Assembly (NCBI RefSeq): GCF_002754195.1 | Contig: NZ_PEEU01000001.1 | Coordinates: 3,286,001-3,350,000, forward strand | From: Flavobacterium sp. 9 | GTDB lineage: Bacteria; Bacteroidota; Bacteroidia; Flavobacteriales; Flavobacteriaceae | Direction: 5' to 3' | Length of the DNA: 64,000 nucleotides | Shown here: in pieces, positions 21,219 to 28,027 of the stretch | How positions within the stretch are numbered: the first letter of the stretch is position 1 | How the letters are laid out: each line of letters begins with the position of its first letter | Made by a program: the position numbers and the translations under genes | Notes under the pieces: generated by a model | Told to the model about the DNA's origin: nothing | Databases searched by the model: none | The model's input: only the letters and a program-made list of their open reading frames with translations

Positions 21219-21782
21219 TTAGATAATCTCGTCATGAACGTGAAAAAAGACTCGCATCGATTCTAATGCTTTACTCATTTGGTTCCGGACTGTATTTATA
21301 GAGATGCCAAGTTCCTGGCTAATTTCTTCATAACTCATTCCCTTCTTTCGGGACATTTTAAAAATCTGCTTTCGTTTGGGAGGCAATTGTTTCATGGCCT
21401 GCTTTCGAAGTTTTTTGCAATCCTCTTCCCGAATCGAATAATCACCGTAATCATGTGATTTCTGACTTTCATAAAAAACGGCTTCTTTCAGCACCAAATC
21501 ATTTGCTGCTTTGTTTAGAGCATTAAATGCCTGATTTTGTGCAATGGTAAAAATATAAGCTTTAAAAGATTGGTCCGGATTTAGGTTCTCCCGGTTTTGC
21601 CAAACTTTCATAAAAACATCTTGTACATTTTCTTCAGCGGCCTCTTTTGATTTTAAAAGACTAACGCTGTAACCATAGATATCCTGATAGTATAAATCAA
21701 AAAGAGAACGAAATGCTTTTTCGTTGCCATTTTTGAGCTCACTCACCAATAATTGTTCGCTATGATTGTTTGTTTCTAACAT
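21219..21782 (-). CDS. ECF-type RNA polymerase sigma factor
   Basis: A 187-residue extracytoplasmic function sigma-70. Region 2 (about 20-90) includes FRSLFDLYYQDIYGYSVSLL and the conserved AEENVQDVFMKVWQNR. Region 4 (about 125-180) includes LPPKRKQIFKMSRKKGMSYEEIS and the helix-turn-helix GISINTVRNQMSKAL. It is predicted to direct transcription of the adjacent susC locus when released by the FecR protein; this is inferred from gene order and the STN domain of SusC. A -7-like TATATTTG lies about 80 bp upstream. Confidence 0.95.
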   Translation of the reverse strand: MLETNNHSEQLLVSELKNGNEKAFRSLFDLYYQDIYGYSVSLLKSKEAAEENVQDVFMKVWQNRENLNPDQSFKAYIFTIAQNQAFNALNKAANDLVLKEAVFYESQKSHDYGDYSIREEDCKKLRKQAMKQLPPKRKQIFKMSRKKGMSYEEISQELGISINTVRNQMSKALESMRVFFHVHDEII

Positions 21783-21861
21783 TAATTTAATTAGTCCTTA
21801 TTTAAATCTAATTATATTATGATACTGTCAAAATTGGTACTCTAATCTGCTGACGGGTTAG

Positions 21862-21869
21862 CAAATATA
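21862..21869 (-). promoter_or_regulatory. Candidate -7 box of the ECF sigma gene
   Basis: The - strand reads TATATTTG, a TAnnTTTG match, about 80 bp before the ATG at 21782. No TTG is present at the usual distance upstream, so this is a weak call. Confidence 0.35.
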
Positions 21870-22091
21870 TAAAAATATTATTCTCAGCATATAGTATTAA
21901 AAAAAACTTAATTTTATTTTTTTTAGTTCATTTCAGCCAAAATAGCAGTAAAAGCGTTGCTAAGTCTCTTTTTATCAAGTGTGTGACTTTTTAACTGATA
22001 TTTTGTGTAATAATTACAAATAATTTTATTTTTTACGAATATTCTTATTCTGTAATAAAATGATTGATGATATTGTAATAATTGGAGGAAG

Positions 22092-22135
22092 AAAAAATCC
22101 ATTTATCTTTTGTTTAAAAAAGATAAATGGATTTT
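22092..22135 (-). terminator. Terminator of the ACT-domain gene
   Basis: A perfect 17-bp stem (22094-22110 with 22119-22135; AAAATCCATTTATCTTT and its complement) with an 8-nt loop and a T-run on the - strand side. Confidence 0.8.
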
Positions 22136-22179
22136 ATAAAATGAAGAATCAGATAAAGATTCTATTGTGTCGTATTTGA

Positions 22180-22836
22180 TTAATTTTTCAAATCTTTAAT
22201 TACTTTAAAAGCAACATCAACCTGATCTTCACCAACTAAAATTGTAAATTCATTTGAAGTCGAAATTACCTCATTGATAATGATTCCTTCCCACGCTAAA
22301 CGCTGAAAGATAAAGTAATAAATTCCCGGAACCACGATGTTTTCCTTAGGTAATTTTACTGTGATAGATGCTAAATTATCTAATTTCTGAATCAGTTTTT
22401 CGCGCATAAAGTGTTTTTCAACCAAATGATTCACACTACTACTTACTACAATATTAGTTTCGTTAACACCACGTGACGAAGTATAAAAAATATCAGATAA
22501 AGCGTTGATATCAGAGATTAAATCAGCTTGTTTGTTTAAAACAGTTTCTGATGCAGCAAAGGTGTAATCTGTCAATTCAGATCTTACGGTGATTTCACCA
22601 ATATTCTTGATTACTTTATTGATTTTATGATTTAGTTTAAAATCCAATTCTTCTGTAAGCCGTTTTAACGACATTACAACAGCGCCTTGTTTTACCTCTT
22701 TGCCAAATTCACTTTCCAATTCGGTCATAATGTTCCGCGAAAGAGAAGTTAGGTTGATAATTCCAAGCGATAATGCATTTAATAAAAAGGGTTTTGTTTT
22801 AATGTAATTTTCGACGATTGAAGAAACGGTTTTCAT
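22180..22836 (-). CDS. ACT-domain protein related to aspartokinase regulatory domains
   Basis: A 218-residue soluble protein without a kinase domain. The C-terminal third (about 150-218) shows the ACT pattern: IKVxLP-type strand, then VPGIYYFIFQRLAWEGIIINEVISTS-like helix-strand, then a FTILVGEDQVDVAFKVIKDL closing unit as in aspartokinases. The N-terminal part contains a helix-rich segment with MSLKRLTEELDF that may be a winged-helix-like region. Homologues in Flavobacterium are sometimes labelled aspartate kinase, which this is not. A ligand-sensing regulatory role is possible but unproven. It has its own terminator, a -7 box about 70 bp upstream, and a palindrome at 22927. Confidence 0.65.
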   Translation of the reverse strand: MKTVSSIVENYIKTKPFLLNALSLGIINLTSLSRNIMTELESEFGKEVKQGAVVMSLKRLTEELDFKLNHKINKVIKNIGEITVRSELTDYTFAASETVLNKQADLISDINALSDIFYTSSRGVNETNIVVSSSVNHLVEKHFMREKLIQKLDNLASITVKLPKENIVVPGIYYFIFQRLAWEGIIINEVISTSNEFTILVGEDQVDVAFKVIKDLKN

Positions 22837-22904
22837 AATTTTTTTTCTTTTTTTTTGTAACTTGATTGGGTTGGTTTAGTTAATAAGGGTGTTATAAATT
22901 TATG

Positions 22905-22944
22905 CAAATATAAATAAAAAAACAATTTGTTATAATTATAACAA
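22905..22944 (-). promoter_or_regulatory. Candidate promoter and operator upstream of the ACT-domain gene
   Basis: The - strand -7 box TATATTTG is at 22905-22912. A perfect 18-bp palindrome, TTGTTATAATTATAACAA, is at 22927-22944, where the -33 region would be. This is a plausible repressor site; the palindrome is AT-only at its core, so chance cannot be excluded. Confidence 0.4.
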
Positions 22945-22956
22945 TGAAAAATTATG

Positions 22957-23328
22957 TTAAAAGTGATAAAAAGCATCAGTAAGATGTTCAATTGCAAATG
23001 TTTCGCCACTTTTATGGATCGCAATGATGTCAAAACGGATTTCAATATTTTCTTCAAAATCCTTTTCCCTATCGTTTATGTAGGCATTTACTGCTTTTAT
23101 AAGTAGTTGAATTTTTTTTGGCTTCACAAAATCTTGCGGAGAACCAAAATCCAGACTCGATCTTGTCTTCACTTCAACAATTGCTAAAATGGAATCTTTT
23201 TGGGCAATAATATCTATTTCGGCTTTTTGAAAAGTCCAATTTCGATCCAGGATTTTATAACCATTTTGTTGAAGATATTCCACAGAAAGTTCTTCTCCTT
23301 TTTTTCCGAGTTCATTGTGTTCAGCCAT
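22957..23328 (-). CDS. YraN family protein (UPF0102)
   Basis: A 123-residue predicted nuclease-fold protein. The UPF0102 pattern is complete: GKKGEELSVEYLQQNGYKIL at the N-terminus, then AEIDIIAQ and IVEVKTRSS, the E-x(n)-D-x(n)-ExK arrangement of the endonuclease-like fold. The precise cellular role is not established; members are linked with DNA processing. The start ATG is preceded by a tract of AGTTTC/AGTCTC repeats (23335-23367). Confidence 0.93.
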   Translation of the reverse strand: MAEHNELGKKGEELSVEYLQQNGYKILDRNWTFQKAEIDIIAQKDSILAIVEVKTRSSLDFGSPQDFVKPKKIQLLIKAVNAYINDREKDFEENIEIRFDIIAIHKSGETFAIEHLTDAFYHF

Positions 23329-23334
23329 TTTTTT

Positions 23335-23367
23335 AGTTTTCAGTCTCAGTTTCAGTTTTCAGTCTGG
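23335..23367. repeat. Short periodic repeat AGTTTTC/AGTCTC upstream of yraN
   Basis: Five consecutive units of 6-7 bp (AGTTTTC, AGTCTC, AGTTTC, AGTTTTC, AGTCTGG) begin 6 bp upstream of the yraN start. They are similar in style to the strict heptamer tracts at 45669, 48073 and 63356. Confidence 0.6.
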
Positions 23368-23408
23368 GTGTGAGATTTGTTGTGTAACAATTTATTCCAT
23401 AAACAGAA

Positions 23409-23459
23409 ACGCAAAGGCACAAAGTAATTTTTAAACTTTGCGACTTCGCGTCTTTGCGA
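23409..23459. repeat. TTTGCG-type palindromic repeat (family C, short copy)
   Basis: The left part ACGCAAAGGCACAAAG and the right part CTTTGCGACTTCGCGTCTTTGCG are partly complementary around TAATTTTTAAA. It is related to the 145-nt element at 53081 and the half repeat at 21118. Confidence 0.55.
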
Positions 23460-23512
23460 GATTATGATATGTGGTATTTTCTCTTATTTAAAAGAGATAA
23501 GAAACGATTATA

Positions 23513-24517
23513 TTATTTTTGAAATGAAACAGTACTTCCAGATTCATTTACATCAATAGAAATTGTATTTCCCATAATTAAGGCACGATTGTCTTGAATA
23601 TGTCCGGCTGGGAAATTAAAAATTACAGGAATATTATATTTTTTAGTGACGTCGTCTACGATTTCAAGAGCATTTTTACCCCAAGGAACTTCGTTATCTT
23701 TCATTTTGGTCATTCCGCCAACAATAATTCCTTTCAGGTTTTCGATGCATCCGTTACGTCTCAAATTCATCATCATTCGATCAATATGATATAAGTATTC
23801 ATCAAGATCTTCGATAAATAAAATCTTATCCTTACAATCAATTGCCGATTGTGAACCTAATAAACTATAAAGTATGGAAAGATTTCCACCAACTAATTCG
23901 CCGGTTGCTTTTCCAAAACGGTTCATTTTATCCGGAGCGATTGAGTAAGAAACTGGTTCACCAAACAAGCTTAATTTCATAGAACTTATAGCTGCCGGAG
24001 TTGCACGCGGAATCGTTACAGGCATAACACCGTGAATAGATTTATAACCCATCGTATTCAAATGATTGTGTAGAACTGTTACGTCGCTAAAACCAATAAT
24101 CCATTTTGGGTGTTGTTTGAATTTAGTAAAATCCAATAAATCGATCATTCTTACCGTTCCATATCCACCTCGAACACACCAAATTGCTTTGATATTAGGA
24201 TTATCCAATTGATGCTGAAAATCGGCTGCACGTTGTTCATCAGTTCCTGCCAATTGATTAAAATCAAGTCCAATTGTAGTTCCAACAACAGCTTCTAAAC
24301 CCCAACTATGCAGTAAATCTATTGTAGGTTTTAAGTTATCATCAATGTTTTTTCTGGCAGTTGCTAAAAGCGCAACAGTATCTCCTTTTTGTAAATAAGG
24401 TGGTGTGATCATCTTTTGTTGGGATTGACAGGTAAATGAATGTAAAGCAAAAATAAGAAATACGAATGTACCAAAAGCAGAGCTTTTTCTGAAGTCTTGG
24501 AGTTTGTTCGTGTTCAT
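23513..24517 (-). CDS. LD-carboxypeptidase, peptidase family S66
   Basis: A 334-residue murein LD-carboxypeptidase that would remove the terminal D-Ala from tetrapeptides in cell-wall recycling. The Ser-Glu-His triad of S66 is visible: S144 in IGFSDVT, E236 in FIEDLDE and H306 in FPAGHIQDN. The oxyanion-region motif WCVRGGYG is at about 113-120. A hydrophobic N-terminus (about 15-31) with a Cys at position 30 suggests a signal peptide, perhaps a lipoprotein with a poor lipobox. That makes it an envelope enzyme, unlike cytoplasmic E. coli LdcA. Confidence 0.92.
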   Translation of the reverse strand: MNTNKLQDFRKSSAFGTFVFLIFALHSFTCQSQQKMITPPYLQKGDTVALLATARKNIDDNLKPTIDLLHSWGLEAVVGTTIGLDFNQLAGTDEQRAADFQHQLDNPNIKAIWCVRGGYGTVRMIDLLDFTKFKQHPKWIIGFSDVTVLHNHLNTMGYKSIHGVMPVTIPRATPAAISSMKLSLFGEPVSYSIAPDKMNRFGKATGELVGGNLSILYSLLGSQSAIDCKDKILFIEDLDEYLYHIDRMMMNLRRNGCIENLKGIIVGGMTKMKDNEVPWGKNALEIVDDVTKKYNIPVIFNFPAGHIQDNRALIMGNTISIDVNESGSTVSFQK

Positions 24518-24575
24518 GATTTCTTTTTGCTTAAAATTATAAATTATTTTTTAAATCGGGTTTAGATTAAAAGAA

Positions 24576-25649
24576 TCAACCGCCATATTTGTTTTGCAAT
24601 TCTTCTAATATTAATAGAAGTCCTTTATCAGCCTCTTCAGATTGTACATTGGCAAATAGGAGGAAAGCTTTGTTGATTGTTTTACAAATATACACTTTGG
24701 TTAAAAAAGTTCCGGGATTTCCGTTATGAAAAGAATATTTCAATTTGCTTTTTTCATTAATTTCCGAATTCCATCCAAACGAAAATTCGGGTAAACCATA
24801 GTGCATGTATTCGAATTCTTCTTTCGTAAACACTTTAGATTTTCCTAACAATCCCTGAAGTTGCATTTGTGTAAACTTGCAATAATCAGGTAAACTAACA
24901 TTTATATTTCCTGCTGATGAAAGCCAGTTTAATTTATAATTTAAAGAAGGTTTTTCAGGTTCTAGATTTTCATCATGTCCCCAAGGCTGATTTTTATCTT
25001 TTAAATTCGGCTGACCAAAATCAAAATCGATATTGAGACTTTTGCCCAATTCCTTTACTAATGATTCATAAGTTTTGCCAGTTGCTTTTTCGAGCATTAA
25101 TCCCGCAGCAACATAACTTGGATTTGACCAATATACAACTTGCTTTTCTGTGGCAGGATTCTGTTGCAAAAACCAAGCAATAAATTCATAACGCTGTTGC
25201 TGATTATTGCCTTTGATTTCTTCCTGAGTCGGAGTGTCATTTCCATACGACCAAGTATTGATTCCTGCTCGAAAAGTGATGAAATCTTGTAATGTAAAAT
25301 TGTAAGTTGCCGGATTGCTTTTGGCTTTTAACTCTGGATATAAATCAAAAAACTTAGTATCCCATTTTATTTTTCCTTCCTTAACTAAAAGTGCAGCAAG
25401 ATAGCTTGTTACTGTTTTGGTAATAGATCCCAATCTAAATTTATCATCAATTTTAGCCTTGTATTTTGAATTTATTCTCTGATATCCCAAAGCTTGAATT
25501 TCTAAAATTGAATCAGCAGAAATTACTGCATATGCAACTTCCGGAATATTATATTTTACCCTTATACTATCAACAAACGAACTGTTTTTTTGTGCATTTG
25601 TGTTATTAAAAAGAATAAGAAATAGAAAGGAAAAAAATATGTTTTTCAT
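24576..25649 (-). CDS. Serine hydrolase, beta-lactamase (class C-like) family
   Basis: A 357-residue exported protein (signal peptide about 1-19, ending TNAQ). The penicillin-binding fold is supported by S75-x-x-K78 (GSITK), a YxN-equivalent in YWSNPSY, and a C-terminal HNGNPG motif in place of KTG. Such proteins act as esterases, D-aminopeptidases or PBP-like carboxypeptidases; most are not resistance enzymes and I do not call it one. It is adjacent to, and same-strand with, the LD-carboxypeptidase, 58 bp away, so both could act on peptidoglycan fragments. Confidence 0.87.
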   Translation of the reverse strand: MKNIFFSFLFLILFNNTNAQKNSSFVDSIRVKYNIPEVAYAVISADSILEIQALGYQRINSKYKAKIDDKFRLGSITKTVTSYLAALLVKEGKIKWDTKFFDLYPELKAKSNPATYNFTLQDFITFRAGINTWSYGNDTPTQEEIKGNNQQQRYEFIAWFLQQNPATEKQVVYWSNPSYVAAGLMLEKATGKTYESLVKELGKSLNIDFDFGQPNLKDKNQPWGHDENLEPEKPSLNYKLNWLSSAGNINVSLPDYCKFTQMQLQGLLGKSKVFTKEEFEYMHYGLPEFSFGWNSEINEKSKLKYSFHNGNPGTFLTKVYICKTINKAFLLFANVQSEEADKGLLLILEELQNKYGG

Positions 25650-25784
25650 TTTATAGAAAGAGAGATTTGAGTCAGCAAGTTACAAGAGATTCTGTGATAT
25701 TCAAAAAAATGATTCAAAAAATAAATTAGAAATTTCTTACAAAACAATTAATTTGCCTACATTGATCCTTCTAAAGAATTATTT

Positions 25785-26885
25785 ATGCAAACGCTCTCCT
25801 TTAAACTTTATATAATGGCATTTTTTTCATTGTCATTTGTACAAGCACAATCAAAAAAATACGCAATTCATACCGTTGCATTTTATAATTTCGAAAATCT
25901 TTTTGATACGCACGATGATCCAAATACAAACGATAACGAATGGACACCAACGGGAGCACAAAATTGGACAGAAGAAAAATATCAACAGAAATTAAAGAAC
26001 CTTTCAAGAGTTTTATCTGAAATAGGAACGCCCGAAAACCCCAATGCACCAACTATTATCGGAGGTTCTGAGATTGAAAACCGTGGCGTAGTCGAAGATT
26101 TAATCAAACAAGAGAAACTAGTAGACTTTGGTTACGGAATTATTCATTTTGATTCTCCTGACAAACGCGGAATTGATGTTGTATTGTTATATCAGAAAAA
26201 ACATTTCAAACCCACTTCTTATTCCAATATACCTTTGTATATCTACAAAAATAAGTTGCCAATAAAGGAAGATAAAAAAGAGGAAACAGATGATGAACTT
26301 GAACCTAAATTAGGAAATAACAATCGAATATTTACACGAGATCAGTTATTAGTTACTGGTTTTCTGGAAGATGAAGAAATACATATTATTGTCAATCACT
26401 GGCCGTCAAGATCTGGTGGCGAAAAAGCCAGTAGTCCATTTAGAGAAGCTGCAGCAAACCTGAACCGAAAAATTATTGATTCGTTACAACAGATTAATCC
26501 AAATGCAAAAGTCATTACAATGGGTGATTTAAACGACGGACCTTTTAATAAAAGTGTAAAAATAGCTTTAGGAGCCAAAGCAAAAAAGAGTGAAGTTGCG
26601 GAGTTTGGCGTTTTTAATCCGTTTGAAGAATTGGCAAACAAAGGAATGGGAACAATAGCTTTTCGAGATTCCTGGGATATTTTCGACCAGATTATAATTA
26701 CAGAATCACTTATAAAACCGGATTTCTCTACATTTAAATATTGGAAAGCAGGGATATTCAGTAAATCTTATCTGATTCAAAAATCGGGGCAATATAAAGG
26801 ATATCCGTTGCGACATACTTTGACAGAAGTTGGTTTTAGTGATCACTTTCCAGTTTATATTTATTTGATCAAAGAGATGAAATAA
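25785..26885 (+). CDS. Endonuclease/exonuclease/phosphatase family protein
   Basis: A 366-residue exported member of the EEP (DNase I-like) superfamily. The signal peptide is short (about 1-22, ends VQAQ). Motifs: FYNFENLFD near the start, a conserved GGSEIENRG (metal-binding Glu), VNHWPSRSGG (catalytic His), MGDLNDGP (Asp/Asn) and the C-terminal SDHFPVY. Could be an extracellular nuclease or phosphodiesterase; the substrate is not set by sequence. The ATG at 25785 gives the complete signal peptide. Another ATG at 25815 would shorten it. Confidence 0.9.
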   Translation: MQTLSFKLYIMAFFSLSFVQAQSKKYAIHTVAFYNFENLFDTHDDPNTNDNEWTPTGAQNWTEEKYQQKLKNLSRVLSEIGTPENPNAPTIIGGSEIENRGVVEDLIKQEKLVDFGYGIIHFDSPDKRGIDVVLLYQKKHFKPTSYSNIPLYIYKNKLPIKEDKKEETDDELEPKLGNNNRIFTRDQLLVTGFLEDEEIHIIVNHWPSRSGGEKASSPFREAAANLNRKIIDSLQQINPNAKVITMGDLNDGPFNKSVKIALGAKAKKSEVAEFGVFNPFEELANKGMGTIAFRDSWDIFDQIIITESLIKPDFSTFKYWKAGIFSKSYLIQKSGQYKGYPLRHTLTEVGFSDHFPVYIYLIKEMK

Positions 26886-26899
26886 AACTTTTCCCTAAC

Positions 26900-26927
26900 T
26901 TAGCTACTTAGAAACTTAGCACCTTAA
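26900..26927 (+). repeat. 8-bp periodic TTAG repeat in the nbaC leader
   Basis: TTAG recurs exactly every 8 bp (26900, 26908, 26916, then TTAA at 26924) with variable CTAC/AAAC/CACC spacers. It ends 4 bp before the nbaC start codon, so it lies where ribosome-binding and leader sequence would be. Confidence 0.65.
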
Positions 26928-26930
26928 AAA

Positions 26931-27470
26931 ATGGCAATTGCAAAACCTTTTAATCTTACCAAATGGATCGATGAAAATCGTCATTTATTAAAACCACCTG
27001 TTGGGAACAAAAATCTTTATGTTGATTCCGGTGATTATATTGTGATGATTGTTGCTGGTCCAAATGCCCGAAAAGACTATCATTATAACGAAACCGAAGA
27101 GCTTTTTTACCAACTAGAAGGAAGCATCAAAGTCGTAATTCAGGAAGATGGCGAACGCAAGGAAATGGAATTAAATGCTGGCGATATGTATCTTCATCCA
27201 GCAAAAATCCCTCATTCTCCAGTTCGTTCAGAGGGTTCTATAGGTTTAGTAATCGAGCGCAAACGTGCAGGAAAAGGATATACAGACGGTTTGCTTTGGC
27301 ATTGCGACAACTGCAATCATAAACTTTACGAAGTCTTTTTTGAACTTCATAATATAGAAAAAGACTTCTTGCCACATTTCGAACATTTCTACAATTCTGA
27401 AGAATTGAGAACTTGCAACAATTGCGGAACCGTAATGGAATCTGATCCAAGATTTGTAGCGAAGAAATAA
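26931..27470 (+). CDS. nbaC: 3-hydroxyanthranilate 3,4-dioxygenase
   Basis: A 179-residue cupin dioxygenase of the kynurenine pathway that opens the ring of 3-hydroxyanthranilate to 2-amino-3-carboxymuconate semialdehyde. Residues match the bacterial enzyme in register: substrate-binding R47 and R99, Fe(II) ligands H51, E57 and H95, and a C-terminal rubredoxin-like metal site C125-x-x-C128 and C162-x-x-C165. It is 45 bp after the EEP gene on the same strand. No other kynurenine genes lie next to it. Length and all key residues are normal. Confidence 0.97.
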   Translation: MAIAKPFNLTKWIDENRHLLKPPVGNKNLYVDSGDYIVMIVAGPNARKDYHYNETEELFYQLEGSIKVVIQEDGERKEMELNAGDMYLHPAKIPHSPVRSEGSIGLVIERKRAGKGYTDGLLWHCDNCNHKLYEVFFELHNIEKDFLPHFEHFYNSEELRTCNNCGTVMESDPRFVAKK

Positions 27471-27577
27471 TAGATTGAGTCAATATATCCTAAAAGGTTT
27501 TTAAATCTGTTAGGTATTATATAGTCGAAATAGAAATTATTGAATAGAAGTTTCTTTAGAATTGAAAAATTTAATTT

Positions 27578-27664
27578 TTTTAGGAGCTATTTCCCGCTAT
27601 CCGTTTCAATCTTTTGTGTCCGCCGCGGCGGACACAAAAGGATTTCCACTTCTATCGGGGCTAG
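27578..27664 (+). repeat. Double-hairpin intergenic repeat, family A copy 2
   Basis: The inner stem is a perfect 30-bp palindrome (27611-27640) beginning CTTTTGTGTCCGCC. The outer stem pairs AGC 27585-27587 plus CCCG 27593-27596 with CGGG 27656-27659 plus GCT 27660-27662, bulging TATTT. The invariant GCTATCC and TTCTAT internal motifs are present. The left edge TTTTTTAGGAGC matches copy 1. Confidence 0.85.
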
Positions 27665-27701
27665 GACATCACTATAAAAAGAATTTTAATAGGCTTAAAA
27701 T

Positions 27702-27854
27702 ATGAAAGATATAATTGTAAACAATTCCAATGAAGAAGATTTTTTGAAGGAATTAAAAGAAGGTATAGAACAAGGTAAACTTGATTTTGAAAATGGAGAT
27801 TTTATAACTCATGAAGAAATGTTAGAGGAATTGAGAAGAAAAAAAATTATTTAA
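27702..27854 (+). CDS. Small acidic protein, possible orphan type II antitoxin
   Basis: A 50-codon ORF, too short for most gene callers. The peptide is highly charged: an N-terminal half DFLKELKEGIEQGKLDFENG, then DFITHEEMLEELRRKK. The combination of E-x-G-x-x-D/E-x-G followed by T/S-H-E-E-(x)n-L resembles the C-terminal tail of RelB/ParD/Phd-type antitoxins. No toxin ORF is adjacent; a palindromic repeat follows 20 bp later. It could be a remnant, a solitary antitoxin, or chance. The upstream TTTTAATAGGCTTAAAAT is a plausible weak leader. Confidence 0.5.
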   Translation: MKDIIVNNSNEEDFLKELKEGIEQGKLDFENGDFITHEEMLEELRRKKII

Positions 27855-27874
27855 GAACAATGATTAACACAATA

Positions 27875-27976
27875 TTGTCATTTCGACGAAGGAGAAATCA
27901 CACTAGAAACTCCACAAAAAATGGCGACAATCTTTGTCGATCAGCGCGCGTGATTTCTCCTTCGCCGAAATGACAA
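27875..27976. repeat. Long palindromic repeat (family B copy 2)
   Basis: Arms 27875-27901 and 27950-27976 are 27 nt each and complementary except for one position (A27886 opposite C27965). The spacer is 48 nt. The core of the arm is TTTCGACGAAGGAGAAATC. It sits between the small ORF and the convergent phosphodiesterase gene. Confidence 0.85.
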
Positions 27977-28027
27977 AAGACAAAAAAAATCCGTTTAATC
28001 TGTGAAATCTGTGGCTAATTAACTCGT

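Larger units (their letters stand above)
21783..22179. other. 397-bp gap upstream of the ECF sigma gene
   Basis: Very AT-rich. It holds the candidate -7 box at 21862-21869 and the terminator at 22094-22135. No gene or repeat family was recognised in the rest. Confidence 0.6.
27471..28027. other. 557-bp repeat nest with one small ORF
   Basis: From left to right: a degenerate CCTAAAAGG...TTAGG palindrome (about 27489-27515), family A copy 2 (27578-27664), a 50-codon ORF (27702-27854), family B copy 2 (27875-27976), and a degenerate family E repeat (about 27990-28016). At least four repeat families are packed into this gap between convergent genes. Confidence 0.7.

Noticed and set aside
22180..22836. 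Aspartate kinase annotation for the ACT protein
   Set aside because: No amino-acid kinase domain is present; only the C-terminal third resembles an aspartokinase ACT domain.
22833..23057. 74-codon - strand ORF overlapping the 3' part of yraN
   Set aside because: It is mostly out-of-frame yraN sequence plus AT-rich spacer; no domain.
24576..25649. Serine hydrolase as a beta-lactamase resistance gene
   Set aside because: The SxxK motif fits the fold, but the KTG position is HNG and the family is mostly esterases or peptidases; no resistance context.
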